This document shows, one piece after another, positions 36,385 through 47,690 of a DNA stretch of 64,000 bases. The first letter of the stretch is position 1, and each line of letters opens with the position of its first letter. Source of the DNA: Symsagittifera roscoffensis. Taxonomy: Eukaryota; Xenacoelomorpha; Acoela; Convolutidae. The position numbers and the translations under genes were made by a program. The stretch spans positions 54,074,473 to 54,138,472 of the forward strand of contig NC_087062.1 in assembly GCF_963678635.1 (NCBI RefSeq). The letters run 5' to 3'. The notes beneath the pieces were generated by a model, which was not told where the DNA came from, did no database searches, and worked only from the letters and a program-made list of their open reading frames with translations.

Positions 36385-39035
36385 TTATAGGTTTTCTTCA
36401 TCTTCGTTTAAGAACTCGAATTCTTCTAATCCCAACTTAGAGGTGACAAACTCCTTCATCGCTTCTATTTTAGCCTCCATCAGGACCAACTTCAGCTCCA
36501 GAGACCCGCTTTTCCTCCTCTCTTTTTCCAGATCTCCAGCCAGCTGCTCCTTTTCTTCTAGGGTCTCTTTCAAACACTCTCTGGTTTCCTCACAGACCCA
36601 CTTCCAGTACTGTTCGGTCTGATGGTCATCTAAGTCGTCAGCAGTTAACAGTTTCTCAAGATCATCCATATCTAAACAATCAGCCAAAATAATTTTGAAC
36701 ACTATTTATTTAGTGATTGAAAATATCAACAACAGAAAACTTGATCAACAAGATTTTTCATTTCACTGGGAAAACTAACACTGAATGACTATGATTAAAT
36801 GCAAGGGAAAAGGCAAACAAAAATGAATAAAAATACCTTCAAAAATAGCTTTTTTGACAAAAAATGCTACAAGCCAAAAAAAACCCTTGAACGAAATAAC
36901 CTGCATCATTAAAAACTTGAGAATTTTTCGGAACGCCCGAAAGAAGTCGATTTTTCAAAAAGTCCATTCTGCGCGAACTAAGCCGACAAAAACAAGCAGA
37001 CAGGCGTTAGTCTAAATTAGCCGAAAATTTACAGTTTGCAAAAAATAAGGTACTGACTGAAAACACACTCTGAGCCTTTGTCGTTCAAGCATGGGTGTTA
37101 ACCTCTCAAACCTGGGTGCTATAGAAAAAAAAAGAAACAGAAATGTAACATTTTCACGAGCGAATTCTACGAAGTTGTATACGAAGAAATAAAGTATAGC
37201 ACCCGGTTGCAACACACTTGCTAATAGCAAGGTTAAAAACGTCCAAAATTATTTCAAGAGTAGGCACGACTCAACCTTTCTGTAACACATTAATGGTTCG
37301 AAACGTCGCATTTGGCCACCTCAAACCATGAACAATCGAATAAGGAACTTAAGAAAAACAGAAAAAATAAGACTTCAAAAATTTGCAATCAGATAAATTA
37401 AAATTCCAAACTATACGATTATGGTGAGTGCACAAAGTCAAAAAAGAGGAGTTTCTCAACAGTTAACAGTACGGAAATTCAGAACTGCTGAACAAACTAA
37501 ATATATCAAAATGAATAAAGCTAGTTGTAGAAAAAAAATGTGCCAGAACAAAAGAATTTGAAATTAGCATCGGAGGAAAAATTACCAAGCGGTAAAAAGC
37601 GAAAATACCTGAGCAGAAGCCGTTTCAGGCAAAAAAATCAGAAAAACATTTAAGCTAATAAAAAAGTTCGAGTCCCGCTTCTATTCAAAACATCCACACG
37701 CACACGAACAAATATAGACCGAAATAATTTAGGCAGAATTAAGTTTTAAAGCGAAAAAAAAAGAATATACGAGGGCAAGGTTCGTAAAATTACAAACAGC
37801 AGAAGAAAATAAAAACACTAAGAGCAATTACTGTGTAAATTGCGCACATAAAAAAAACAATTTTACGGTGAGGCAACTAATCCGACACAAAATAAGCAGA
37901 CAAATAAGCCGACAATTTTTTTGAACCGGAAAATTTTTCGTTTGAACACAAACAAGACCTGTCAGCTTCGCTTCCAGGACATTCGCCCTCCTAGGCATAT
38001 TCGTTACCTTCATACCAAGTGATCCAGAGACGCAAAGAAATTTAAATTCATTATTAACTAATCCTTAATTTACCATGTCTAATTTCAAAAAGTCTAGTAC
38101 CCGGTTGCAAAACACTTTCTATCGCAAGTGTAACAAACTTATATTCAATACAAATCAAAGGATGCAGTGACTCTGTTCGACAATCTACTACACCTAAAAA
38201 TTCTCTGTTCCGATTTGATTCCGCTCACTATTCGCAAGCGTACAAGTCAAAATTCAATTTTGAAACTAAAATCCAACCAGGTTTTTTGCACCATTTGTAC
38301 TTTTATTACGGGAGAGTCTATTTTCCCTCCCGTTCCGCAACTGAATTTCAATAAAGAAAAGCAGAATTCAAACCGCGAAAAATCAAATTAGAGCTTGAAA
38401 AACTACTAAGGACTTTTTGCCTGAAAAAAGCCACATGACTTAAATAAGTTTCTTGACTTCGTTCATAGGCACTTGAACAAAAAGCTCTAAAAGATCATGC
38501 TCAGATCTTAACTTATTTAGGAATCCAGCAGTTGTTGAGCACGCTTTTCACTTATAGTGACCACAATGGGTGATTTGATTCACTTACGTCAATTCGAATC
38601 AATTTCTCATTAATAAAAAACGGAAAATTGGAGCAATTCGCGTTTTTAAAAAGATAAAACTCATTTACAAAATCACTTAAAAACCAAATCGTTCCATGCA
38701 AAAAAAATCAATTCGTAATTCATCCAACCGTTTGTATTATCTTCTGGCAAAACAATCTTTTTGCAACTGTCACACACTAAATTCTCTCCTTTCACTTCAG
38801 GTGAAGTATTTGTAGCCTTCTCCACTAATTCTTTCCCTCTCGCAACTTTCTTCACAGTTTTGAGTGTAGTCTGAACTTGTTTTCCATTTCCGTTGATAGC
38901 ATGCGAGGTTTCATTCGATACTTCTCGGAACATTTTCCTCGGCACTCCTGACGACAATGTTTCTTTTTTCTTCGGGATATAAACATGCGTATTTTCAGTG
39001 TCCACCTCAATCGAGGATAGAACCTTTCTACTCAT
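36385..39035 (-). CDS. GMNN: geminin, two exons
   Basis: Inhibitor of replication licensing; geminin binds Cdt1 through a central coiled coil and is degraded by the APC/C. Exon 1 is 38729-39035 (ATG at 39035) and exon 2 is 36385-36671, giving 197 residues against 209 in human geminin. The donor after 38729 is GTTGGA, which is weak; the acceptor before 36671 is ATTGTTTAG. Both are phase 1. The diagnostic geminin motif EQYWKWVCEETRECL starts at residue 122 (human SQYWKEVAEKRRKAL), followed by a heptad coiled coil to about residue 170 and an acidic tail. RKVL at residues 3-6 fits an RxxL destruction box. Residues 88-91 form an unexpected CxxC (CDSC). A strong acceptor (cctctttttcag) lies about 38 bases upstream of the ATG. 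GEMC1 and multicilin share the coiled coil, but they are longer. Confidence 0.85.
36672..38728 (-). other. geminin intron
   Basis: 2057-base AT-rich intron. It contains an internal diverged repeat: segments near 36975-37245 and 37865-38135 share strings such as the aagcagaca/aagccgac words and a cacccggttgca-type motif. A segment at 38340-38470 belongs to a dispersed family also found at 44500-44870 and 48160-48600. Confidence 0.6.
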
Positions 39036-39354
39036 TTTAATCTACTTTCAGTTTGTTTTATCTATATCTGAAAAAGAGGAATTGAAGCAAAGAAAACTGA
39101 ATACACAGTGGCGAAGCGGATACAACACAAACATAAAGAAAAACATAAGAAGCCGTTTTGAAAAATTAGGTCTACCAAAAAAATTTTGAATATTCAATTA
39201 GCAACGGAATAAAACTAACATAGAGAAAACAAAGCCGAAAAACTTTCATCATACAAAAAAATTGAAAAAAGTTTCAAGTCAAACACGTGGCAAAAGTGGC
39301 ACCAAATACAAAATGACAATTTTGCAGGTAATTATTTGGAGTATAACAAACAGG

Positions 39355-39612
39355 CATCTACGCTAAGTTTGCATATAACAAATATGAAAGCATAAAGCCG
39401 ACTAGCGTGTTACGCACCTCCGGTACTCATAATAAACCGAACAAGCTTTTCATTCAAGTTTTTTTATACAAATTTTGAAGAACCATCTACGCTAAGTTTG
39501 CATATAACAAATATGAAAGCATAAAGCCGACTAGCGTGTTACGCACCTCCGGTACTCATAATAAACCGAACAAGCTTTTCATTCAAGTTTTTTTATACAA
39601 ATTTTGAAGAAC
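39355..39612 (+). repeat. exact 129-base tandem duplication
   Basis: A 129-base segment starting catctacgctaagtttgcat occurs twice in direct succession at 39355 and 39484. The copies contain the element start motif ctagcgtgttacgcacc at 39402 and 39531. Confidence 0.95.
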
Positions 39613-41165
39613 TCATCCGGGAAACTAAAAGCAATTGAGCAGTCGCATTTGGACGCAAGATTTGCAACTCCTGAGAATACTCTTACCGTACCCAACTACA
39701 ACGTTGGGAAATTCTAATTTTGAGAAACTTCACCTTAAGTTTTCTAAAAAAAGGTATTTTTTTTAAAACCAGTAAACTTTCATATCTCGAAAACTACTAA
39801 GATTTGATCAGTCTTACTTGATGGCAATATTCGCAATCTTTCAAAATACTCTGACAGCACACATCTACAGGCCTGGGAATTTCACTTTACTGAATTATTT
39901 TGTAATTTGAGTTTTCTGAAAATTTCCATAAAATAATCACAAAAATCGTCATAACTCTTAAGCTAAAAAAAAATTAAGTCATTCTTAATTGGAGGCCCAA
40001 TTTCCAATCCCCGAGATTACTCTGACAGCCCTAAACTACAGGCTAGGAATTTCAAACTTCGAAAAAAAAAATATTTTAATTTTCATTAAATTTTTTTTGA
40101 AAAAATCACAAAAAACGTCTTATCTGGAAAACTGCAAGGTTTTGAGCAGTCATATTAGGAGGCCAAATTCGCTACTCCTGAGAGTACCCTGACTGACACT
40201 CACCTCAGAGATGGTAATTTCAAGTTTTGTGAAATTTTTTATATTTAAGTTCTCTGAAAAAATTTGACAAAATCCTCAAAAACGTCATATGTCGAAAACT
40301 ACAAAAATTTGAGAAGCCAGATTCAGAGGCAAGATTCGCAACCCCCACAGAGAGTGCCCTCAGAGATTCGAATAATAGGATTAAGAGAGTTTCAAAGTTT
40401 TGGAACTTTTTAACATGTTTTTTTGAAAACTTCGAAGAAAATAATAGAAAACGTCAGATCTCAAAAACTACACGGATTTGAGCAGTCATTTTTGGAGGCA
40501 AAAATTGCAGCCACAGAGATCAGCATATCAAATTTTGCAAATTTTTTTATATCTTAGTTTTCTGAAAAATTTTGAAAAAATCCGAAAAAAAGCCTCATAT
40601 CTCGAAAACTATAAGGAGTTAAGCAGCCATAATCAGAGGCAAGATTTGCAACCCCTGAGAGTACCCTCACAATATCCAACTACAGGGTGAGAATTTCAAA
40701 AATTGAGAAACTTTTTAAAATTAAATTTTCTAGAAATTTTTGAAAAATCTCGAAAATTGCCTATCTCGTAAATTAAAATGATTTGGATATTTATATATGG
40801 AGGCCAGAATCTCAAAACCTGGGAAAACTCAGACAACATCCCACTATTGGGTTGCTAATTTTAACTTGATGAAATAAACACTGAATTTTAACTGGAAATT
40901 CGACAAAAAAACCTTAACCATTGCAATATACGATATTGCTTAAGCGTGAAAAAATTCTTACAGGTATACAGACAACTTGGCCTCGAAAAAATTTATGAAA
41001 AATTAATGAATTTGCGGAAAACTAATTGAAGAATTTTATTAAGCATTGCAATATATGATATAGCTCAAACATGAAAAAATTCTTTCGTTAAACATGCAAA
41101 ATTAATATGTTTAAGCATGGGAGTTAGCTGTCACTCGCATTTAAATATAGTATAGATAGATTGAT
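39401..41165 (+). mobile_element. tandem-repeat-bearing element E1
   Basis: The left end is the motif ctagcgtgttacgcacctcc (duplicated, see 39355-39612). The interior is about eight degenerate units of 165-170 bases, with landmarks near 39671, 39845, 40015, 40183, 40350, 40495, 40665 and 40825. Each carries a 'ctcgaaaactacaagg', a 'ggaggcaagattcgcaa' and a 'gagagtaccctgac'-like block. The right end is a unique piece ending atttaaatatagtatagata at about 41160. It has no coding capacity. The layout (fixed left end, internal minisatellite, microsatellite-like right end) recalls non-autonomous Helitron/Helentron or MINE-type elements, but I see no proof of that class. Confidence 0.6.
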
Positions 41166-41177
41166 TCATTAAAATTA

Positions 41178-42215
41178 ACTAGCGTGTAACGCACCTCCGG
41201 TGCTTCGAATTTTTGAAAGCTCACAAAAAACCCATATATTGGAAATAAGATAAGCATCCTTTGAGTGTACTTTGATAGCACCCGAAAACAGGGTTGGTAA
41301 TCTCAAATTTTTTTGAAGTTTTTAGAAAAATTTTAAAATGACATAAAAAACAGTCACATTTCGGAAAATAAAAGCGGTCGAGTAGTCGCATTTCGACGCA
41401 AGATTTGCATCTCCTGAGATTATTCTCACCGTACCCAACTTCAAATTTAATTTTTCTAAAAAAAAACTTTTTGAAAAACCATAAAACGTCATATCTCGAA
41501 AACTAAAAATAATTCGAGGAGTCACATTTAGAGGCGAGATGCGCAACCCCTGAGAGTGCTCTGACAGCCCCCAGATACAGGGTTAGGAATTCAAATTTTA
41601 AAAACTTTCCAGTACAAAAACTAAGTACCAGTATTTGAGTAGTCATATTTGGAGGCAAAACTCAAACTCCTGGGAGTACCCAGACCGAGCCTCACTATAG
41701 AAATAGGAACTTCGATTTTTGTGAAATTTTGGATTTCTACTTGAACAATTTCAAAAAAGCAACAAAGGTCACACCTTGAAAACTAAGAGCATTTCAGCAG
41801 TCGAAGTTGGAAGCAAGATTTGCACGTTGAAACTCCAGAGAGTACTTTCACAGTACACAAATACAAGATTGGGAATTTCCAATCTTTAAAGTTTTTCAAA
41901 ACCTAAGTTCAAAAAATCATAAAACACGTCATATCTCGTAAACTAAAAAGGATTTGAGCATTCATGATTGGAGGCAAAAACCGCAACTCCTGGGGAAGCC
42001 CAGAAAACATCCCACTATTCGGTGCTTACATTACACTTGGAAAAAAACACTGAATTCAAACTGGAAATCTAAAAAAATTCTTAACCATTGCAATATATGA
42101 TATAGCTTAAACATGAAAAACTTTTTTCGTTAAACGAAAAAATAATAATACGTTGAAAAAGCTTAAACATGGCGAGATAGTGTGAGCCCGTATTTAAATA
42201 TATAATGGATAGATT
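41178..42215 (+). mobile_element. tandem-repeat-bearing element E2
   Basis: It begins with nearly the same left end as E1 (ctagcgtgtaacgcacctcc at 41179). It holds about six units (landmarks near 41262, 41415, 41550, 41675, 41840 and 41990) and closes with the same type of right end (tatttaaatatataatggata, about 42212). E1 and E2 are directly adjacent, separated by about 12 bases. Confidence 0.6.
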
Positions 42216-42999
42216 ATGTATTTCAAAAAAATTGCGGAATGTATTGAGTTGGAAAATTTCTGAAATCGAATTTTTATTTTTGTACTGTTGATTGAAAAAA
42301 CAACTTTTCGGTTCAATCGATAAACGAAACAAGCATCAACTATGTTAAATTATTTCTAATCGAATGTCTAATCACATGCTATCAAAAAGCCGTTAAGATC
42401 CCACAAGTGGTACCAATATTTGGGACTTAGATTGAAAGAAAAAAAGAATAGTCGTAGTATAACACTACTCTCGCTTAAGCTGGCTAGTATACTAATAAAG
42501 CAAGTAAAATTTGTAAGAAAAATTGTTTAGGGGAAAAGTTTAGTTACTGATTACAAGATAATTGTTCTCGCAAAAGTGCCACAGAGGCGAAACGGAACTT
42601 GAGAAACAATTCAAGCAAAAAAACTTAAGAAATCGAAGTGAAAAAGAAAAATGTTGAAAAAACTAAGTTTACGAAATTGTTGAATGTCTCGTTAAGCAAG
42701 CTGGAGACCCAGCTAAAGCTTGAAGTGCCTGATTGATAATTTTTAAATTTGGTAAACTGATGCAGGCTGAAATAGTTAAATTCTTAAATTTCAGAAGTTG
42801 GATTTTGCCAAACCCTTAGTTGTTTCTCTACTAACATAAATTTGGATTTTTCCCGAGAACATATAGCAGGAAAAATTCTCCTAACCAGTTCTTTCGATTG
42901 AACTCTTCATCTCAGATTTGATACAGTATTTAAAAAAACAATCAGAAGTAAAAAAAAACGCGATTATCCGAAATCCAAAATGTCTTTCTGCAAAACGTA
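42216..42999. other. AT-rich spacer
   Basis: No gene or recognised repeat was seen. Short open frames are AT-rich and without features. Confidence 0.4.
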
Positions 43000-44200
43000 T
43001 GTAGTGGCCGCTTTAGGCAGATAAGATTCCAAAAATCGGGTTTCTCGGATGAAAAAATCTCCAATCCAAGAATTGGCAGGGTAGTTTTCGAGAAAAACCA
43101 AAGTTTCCAAAAAACTGTCAGAGTTTCAAAACTTTAACATTTTGGAAGGCCATTATTTATTTCTAAAAAAAATTGGGAGTGGTCTCTTGTGTAGTTAAGG
43201 TTTTTAAAAATCTGTTGTTAGATTACACCCTTGATATCAATATTGCAGGATAGTTATCGAGGAAAGTTAAAAGTTTCCGATAAAACGGTCAACAAATCAT
43301 AAATGTGACTTTTCTGAGAACCATGGCTTTTTGTTTAAGAAAACTCAGGCATAGCCGCTTATGCGCGAGATATTCACATAACCTGTTGATTCGATTGAAC
43401 CCAAAAACTCAACTTTCCGAGGGTAGTTTTCGAGAAAGGTAAAATAATTTCAAAACAAAAAAAAAAGTCTTTTCCGAGTGCACAGCATTATGAGTAAAAA
43501 ATTGAGAGTAGTCGATTATGAAGCAGAAATTCGCTCAGCATGTTATTTCTTATGAACTCAAAAATTAGATTTGCGAGGTTAATTTTCGGGAAAAAACAAA
43601 CAGTTTCAGAAAACGAAAAAAACTTTTCCGAGGGCCATAACTGTGTGTAAAAACAGGCAGAGTCGATTATGCATGGGAGCTTTCCACAACCCGTTATTTT
43701 GGTTGAGCCTAAAATTACAAAATCGGGATGGTGGTTTGTGAAAAAACAAAAAACCAAAAAAATTTTGGCCAAATATTCCCCCACAGACTTTTTCGAAGGC
43801 TGTAGACAATGGGGTAAAATTAAAGACTAGGCATGTATGTAGGAACACAGGGTAGTAGGCGATCTTTCCTTAAGATACCCAATTTTGAAAATCGGCAGGA
43901 TGTTTGGGTAGTTTTTTTGAGAAAAACTAAAATTTATGCAAAAACTGAACACATTTATAACCTCGCGAAAAAACCAAAAAAATGTTGGCCAAAAATTCCC
44001 CCTCAGACTTTTTCGAAGGCTGTAGACAATGGGGTAGAAAAAGACTTGGCGTGCATGCATCAAAACAAGGGAGCAGGCGATCTTTCCTAAAGATACCCGT
44101 TTTTGAAACTCGGCAGGGTGGTTGGGTAGTTTTTTTGAGAAAAACTAAAATTTATGCAAAAACTGAACACATTTTCCAAAGCGTCTCAGAAAAAAATTAA
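43000..44200 (+). repeat. second degenerate tandem array, 150-220 base units
   Basis: About seven units marked by gggtagttttcgagaaa-like strings near 43079, 43248, 43421, 43577, 43725, 43895 and 44125. The last two units (period about 222) are much more alike, sharing actttttcgaaggctgtag at 43787 and 44009. The consensus differs from the E1/E2 unit. Open frames here are by-products of the repeat. Confidence 0.75.
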
Positions 44201-45266
44201 AACCCCAATTCCATACATTTTCAAAATGTCTGTTTTTATCATGCAGGAACTCTGGGTAAACATGCCAAGCAAAACAATTGAACTTTAACAAAGCAAAGTA
44301 AACAAACTTTCGAAGTCTAAACTAATCCGACAATCTTTGAGTCGAAACAAACCAAGCCGAATTTTTTTTATAAACTTTAAGAATTTTTGAGTCTCTCTAA
44401 AACTACAAAGAAAAGCAATTGTAACCAACCTGATAATTACTTACAGCGCAAGAAATAACACGATGGAAAAAATTTCAACTTCATACATACTAAAACAGCT
44501 AATTGAAACGAAGATTGAAAAAGAGTCATGAACGCAAGTAAACAAAAATAACACAGACTTTGCTGAAAAAATCTCAACTTTCGATTTTCAAAGAAAAAAT
44601 AGATGCCCTTTAAGCTCTTTGAAATTCAAGAACGATTTATGATTATATTCCACTTTCGAAACTACTTTTCCACGTTCATATTTGGAGAGTGTTTTTTACG
44701 TCACTTTCAATTGATCTCAAAAAGTGCATATATACCTAAGTGCATTCATAAATGCATCAATATGTACTTGTTACAGCATTTTAAGACTTTTTCCTGGAAA
44801 AAAAAACAAAAAAAATCAGCAAGACCTAAGAGTCTTCACTACGTTCATTACTCTTAAAAGAACAAGGACATACCGGGACTCGAACTCCATACATTAAGTA
44901 TGAAAAACAATCTGTTCACAATAGTTCGTTCCTTCAATATGCAAAATTCCATTGAATTATGATATCGCTAAATAATTCTGTCAAACCTGAAATTCAAATG
45001 CCGGGGGAAATGGAAAAAAGCCGAAGAAAACAGTAATTCTTGATTTTCCTTCCATTAAGTCTTCCAAATAAGATAATCTTACTCGAAACTACGCTTATTA
45101 ATTTAACCTACACTTGTTTAAAATAAAGGTTCAACTATAAATTAACTACAACAAGAACTCAACTTAAAATTTGTAAACATTAACATATCAACAATTTACA
45201 TATTTTACAAATTAACAGAAACAAAACAAATAAAGATAGACAACACAAAATCGCACACATTTCTAA
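44201..45266. other. spacer with a member of a dispersed repeat family
   Basis: Segment 44500-44870 resembles 48160-48600 in the RPS27A intron and, in part, 38340-38470 in the geminin intron. It contains the probable 3' UTR of the gene ending at 45267. No AATAAA was seen on the minus strand in the 200 bases after the stop. Confidence 0.45.
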
Positions 45267-46756
45267 TCATTCTTCCTTCATTTCATTTCTCGGTCCGTGA
45301 ATGACTTTGGACTGTTCCTTTGCCTCATTTGCTGAGCCAGTTTTCACATGGTCAGAGCAAATCTGGTGGTTTGCGGCTGTAACTGAGCAATAATCTATCA
45401 CACTTGCTGTGGGAATCCTGCAACATGGCCCTTGGCACATGGGAATCGAAGGCATGAAAGGATGACCTTGTGCATAATGAGGATGCACGAAAGCTGGGTG
45501 CATCATTCCTATACCCCCATTGAAGCTCAACCCGTGATAACCAATCGGAACATCCAATGAGCTCTTTTGATCCACCGGAGCATCCTGGCATCTTCTTACC
45601 AATTTCGGTAAATGACTCGTGTTTGCATTTAGTTCTTGCTGAGATGGTTGTTGAATATAGGCCATGTGTTGATGCATCAATTGCGGAAACATATGATTCG
45701 GTACCATTGAGTGGTAAGGACTCAGATGGTTTCCATGATTCTGAATCAAAGGAACGCCTGTAGAATCCATATATTGACCAGCTCGGCCAACTTCTTTACC
45801 TTCCACTTCAGCGATGTTTTTCACATCATTTGAACAACTTGTATTCATGGATTTATTCTTTGACCTATCTTGAGGAATGATCGGACAAGACTTCTCTTTC
45901 GCTAAAGACACTGCAAGACTTGAGCTCATCACATCGGCGGCTGCCATCGAGTCTGAATGTTCAGAGGTTGCAGCGGAGTTTAGTTGCGCTAAAACCAGGC
46001 AGATGAAGCACAAACATTTGACCAAACCAATTACTTACAAACGTTTTCAACAAATCACTTGGATTTTATTTTTAACTTTTTCAAAGATATGTTATTTTTG
46101 GGCTAAATTTCTAAGTCAATTCTATAACCCTCAATGTTTAAGAAAGCAAACGCAAACGATGTCAGTAGCTACTTAATACATGATTTACCTTGTAATACTT
46201 TTTCCAGAAGAAATGTGTACTTGATTCCGCTAGCAGTTACTCGGCTACCCAGCTTGCCTGAACTAGCATACACAGGTTGATTACTCTTGTTCGGTTCCAG
46301 GGGGTACAACTTGCGTCCTGAAATGGGACTCAGTGCGTACCGTATTCTATTCATGTGCCTGCTTTTAGCCAGCGACATTTTTGTAATTTTCGGTTCGTTC
46401 TTGACAGGGTTTCTGAACTTCTGCTTCGAGAACCTGCGTGGGGGTGTTTTTGAGCTTCGCTTTTGCTTGCGCTCTGGTGTCACCTGACGTTTTCCGTGTT
46501 TATTGGTTGCACTTTTCGACCTGCCACTTGAGGATGATGAACAAGAAGATTTTCCTGAAGCACTTCTTGAACTATCGGAACTATCATCTTCAGATCCATT
46601 CAAATCAATGTAACTTGAAGTCACTTTCCTCTTGTACTTATCAACCGATTTCTGTCGTTTTCGACCTCTGAAACCAGAATCATTACCTGCTGAATTATCT
46701 AGTATCGTATTCATTTTTTTGTCATTATTCGGACCCTTCACAGCCGATATACTCAT
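45267..46756 (-). CDS. unrecognised Ser/Lys-rich protein, two exons
   Basis: Exon 1 is 46189-46756 and exon 2 is 45267-45988, separated by a 200-base intron (donor GTAAATCA, acceptor GGTTTTAG, both phase 1). The protein is 429 residues. The start at 46756 is chosen because an acceptor, ttcaatttcag, ends 9 bases before it. The N-terminal half is basic and Ser-rich with nuclear-localisation-like clusters (GRKRQK, KRQVTPERKQKRSSK). A moderately hydrophobic stretch (SGIKYTFLLEKVLQAQL) spans the splice junction. The C-terminal half is rich in His, Met, Pro and Gln. I recognise no family; a nuclear regulatory or RNA-related role is a guess from composition. The CCDC86 stop lies only 193 bases upstream on the same strand. 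Confidence 0.7.
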
Positions 46757-46948
46757 GTTGACTACCTGAAATTGAATCAAATTCGCTAAGATAGGCAACC
46801 CGTGATGTTGCCAATTTACAGCCATTTGCTCTCAGAATACATGCTAGTTTGTTCAATTAAACGTGCGATTCACAAGTCTAATTTCTAATCGAGCAAAGTA
46901 AACAGAGACAAGTTTAAAAATTCAACAGCACCAAATTCAATTTAAAAC
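46757..46948 (-). promoter_or_regulatory. 193-base intergenic gap with splice acceptor before the next start
   Basis: It lies between the CCDC86 stop (46949) and the next ATG (46756). It ends in gattcaatttcag followed by gtagtcaac and the ATG. No AATAAA is present. It could be the trans-splice region of an operon or a very short promoter with a 5' UTR intron. Confidence 0.5.
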
Positions 46949-47269
46949 TCAAGCGGTTGCCATCATTACTAGCTGTTTTCTCTGCCTTTTCGTCAACTTC
47001 TTCAATTTCTTGGAATTTGTGATCGGTTGCACTACCATAGATTTCTGCTCGTTCTTTTTCTTCTGTTCGATTTTCTTCCTGCGTCGCTCCTTCCGAGCAT
47101 CTTCTTCTTTCTGTGCTTCCTCTTTCAACTCTTGCTCCATCAATTTAACTTGTTTCAGTTTCTCCCGCTCTTCCTTCTTTTTATCCCATGATGTATGGAA
47201 AGCCTTGTCTACTTTCAGACTGGAGAACTTGTTGAAATTATCTTTATTTTTCCAAGTTTGTTTGCCCAT
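46949..47269 (-). CDS. CCDC86: CCDC86/Cgr1-family nucleolar protein
   Basis: 106 residues, single exon. The start at 47269 is chosen because the upstream frame runs through a splice acceptor (ttcaaagtttcag) that ends 6 bases before this ATG. The sequence matches the Cgr1 domain: KQTWKNKDNFNK at residues 3-14, an FHTSWDKKKEERE motif at 24-36 (family: LRTSWAKKMKER), then a long charged coiled-coil helix rich in Lys, Glu and Arg, a VVQPITNSKKLKK motif at 79-91 (family: VVQVIRNPAKLKR) and a basic end. Cgr1 works in 60S ribosomal subunit maturation in the nucleolus. Vertebrate CCDC86 has a long N-terminal extension; here only the Cgr1 core exists, as in fungi. It lies between RPS27A and a Lys/Ser-rich gene on the same strand, so ribosome-related genes are neighbours. 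Confidence 0.85.
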   Translation of the reverse strand: MGKQTWKNKDNFNKFSSLKVDKAFHTSWDKKKEEREKLKQVKLMEQELKEEAQKEEDARKERRRKKIEQKKKNEQKSMVVQPITNSKKLKKLTKRQRKQLVMMATA

Positions 47270-47690
47270 TGCTACCTGAAACTTTGAACAGCATGAAAAT
47301 TTGTTAAAAAATAACCACGCCATATTTCTGGAATCAATAGTTTCACTGCTACTTATGGCTGACCGCTCATTAATGCGGAACACTAGTGTCAAACTTTACG
47401 CATTATTTAACTGCAACTTCTAGTTGAAAATTGGCGGACCATTCATTTGCCAAGTTTTGAGGAATTTAGCGCTTCATTGAACTATTTTGTTGCAGTTGCT
47501 CTCATTCAAAGGTTAAACTAAACCTACTTCATTTTTAAGGACCTTATTTCGAACTAACTACAAAAATTGCCACTCAAAGTTGAATTAACATCATAACTCG
47601 CAGATCCAACAATGAAATTGAGCAATCAGGAGTTTTCATTGCTGTCAATTCAGACATCGATTTCTGCAGCTAAACATTCCTCCTCAGTGT
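47270..47690 (-). promoter_or_regulatory. RPS27A-CCDC86 intergenic gap
   Basis: 420 bases between the RPS27A stop and the CCDC86 ATG, ending in a splice acceptor 6 bases before the ATG. No AATAAA was seen on the minus strand. Confidence 0.4.

Noticed and set aside
37665-37690. Another gttcgagtcccgc string
   Set aside because: No cloverleaf can be built around it; probably chance or a SINE crumb.
43488-44200. Several overlapping 70-98 codon frames on both strands
   Set aside because: Produced by the degenerate tandem array; they repeat with its period.
44860-44900. tRNA T-arm-like string (minus strand gagttcgagtcccgg)
   Set aside because: The flanking bases do not form a T stem, and no D or anticodon arm is found upstream.
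45352-46671. Alternative frames in both strands over the unknown gene
   Set aside because: They conflict with the phase-consistent two-exon model on the minus strand.
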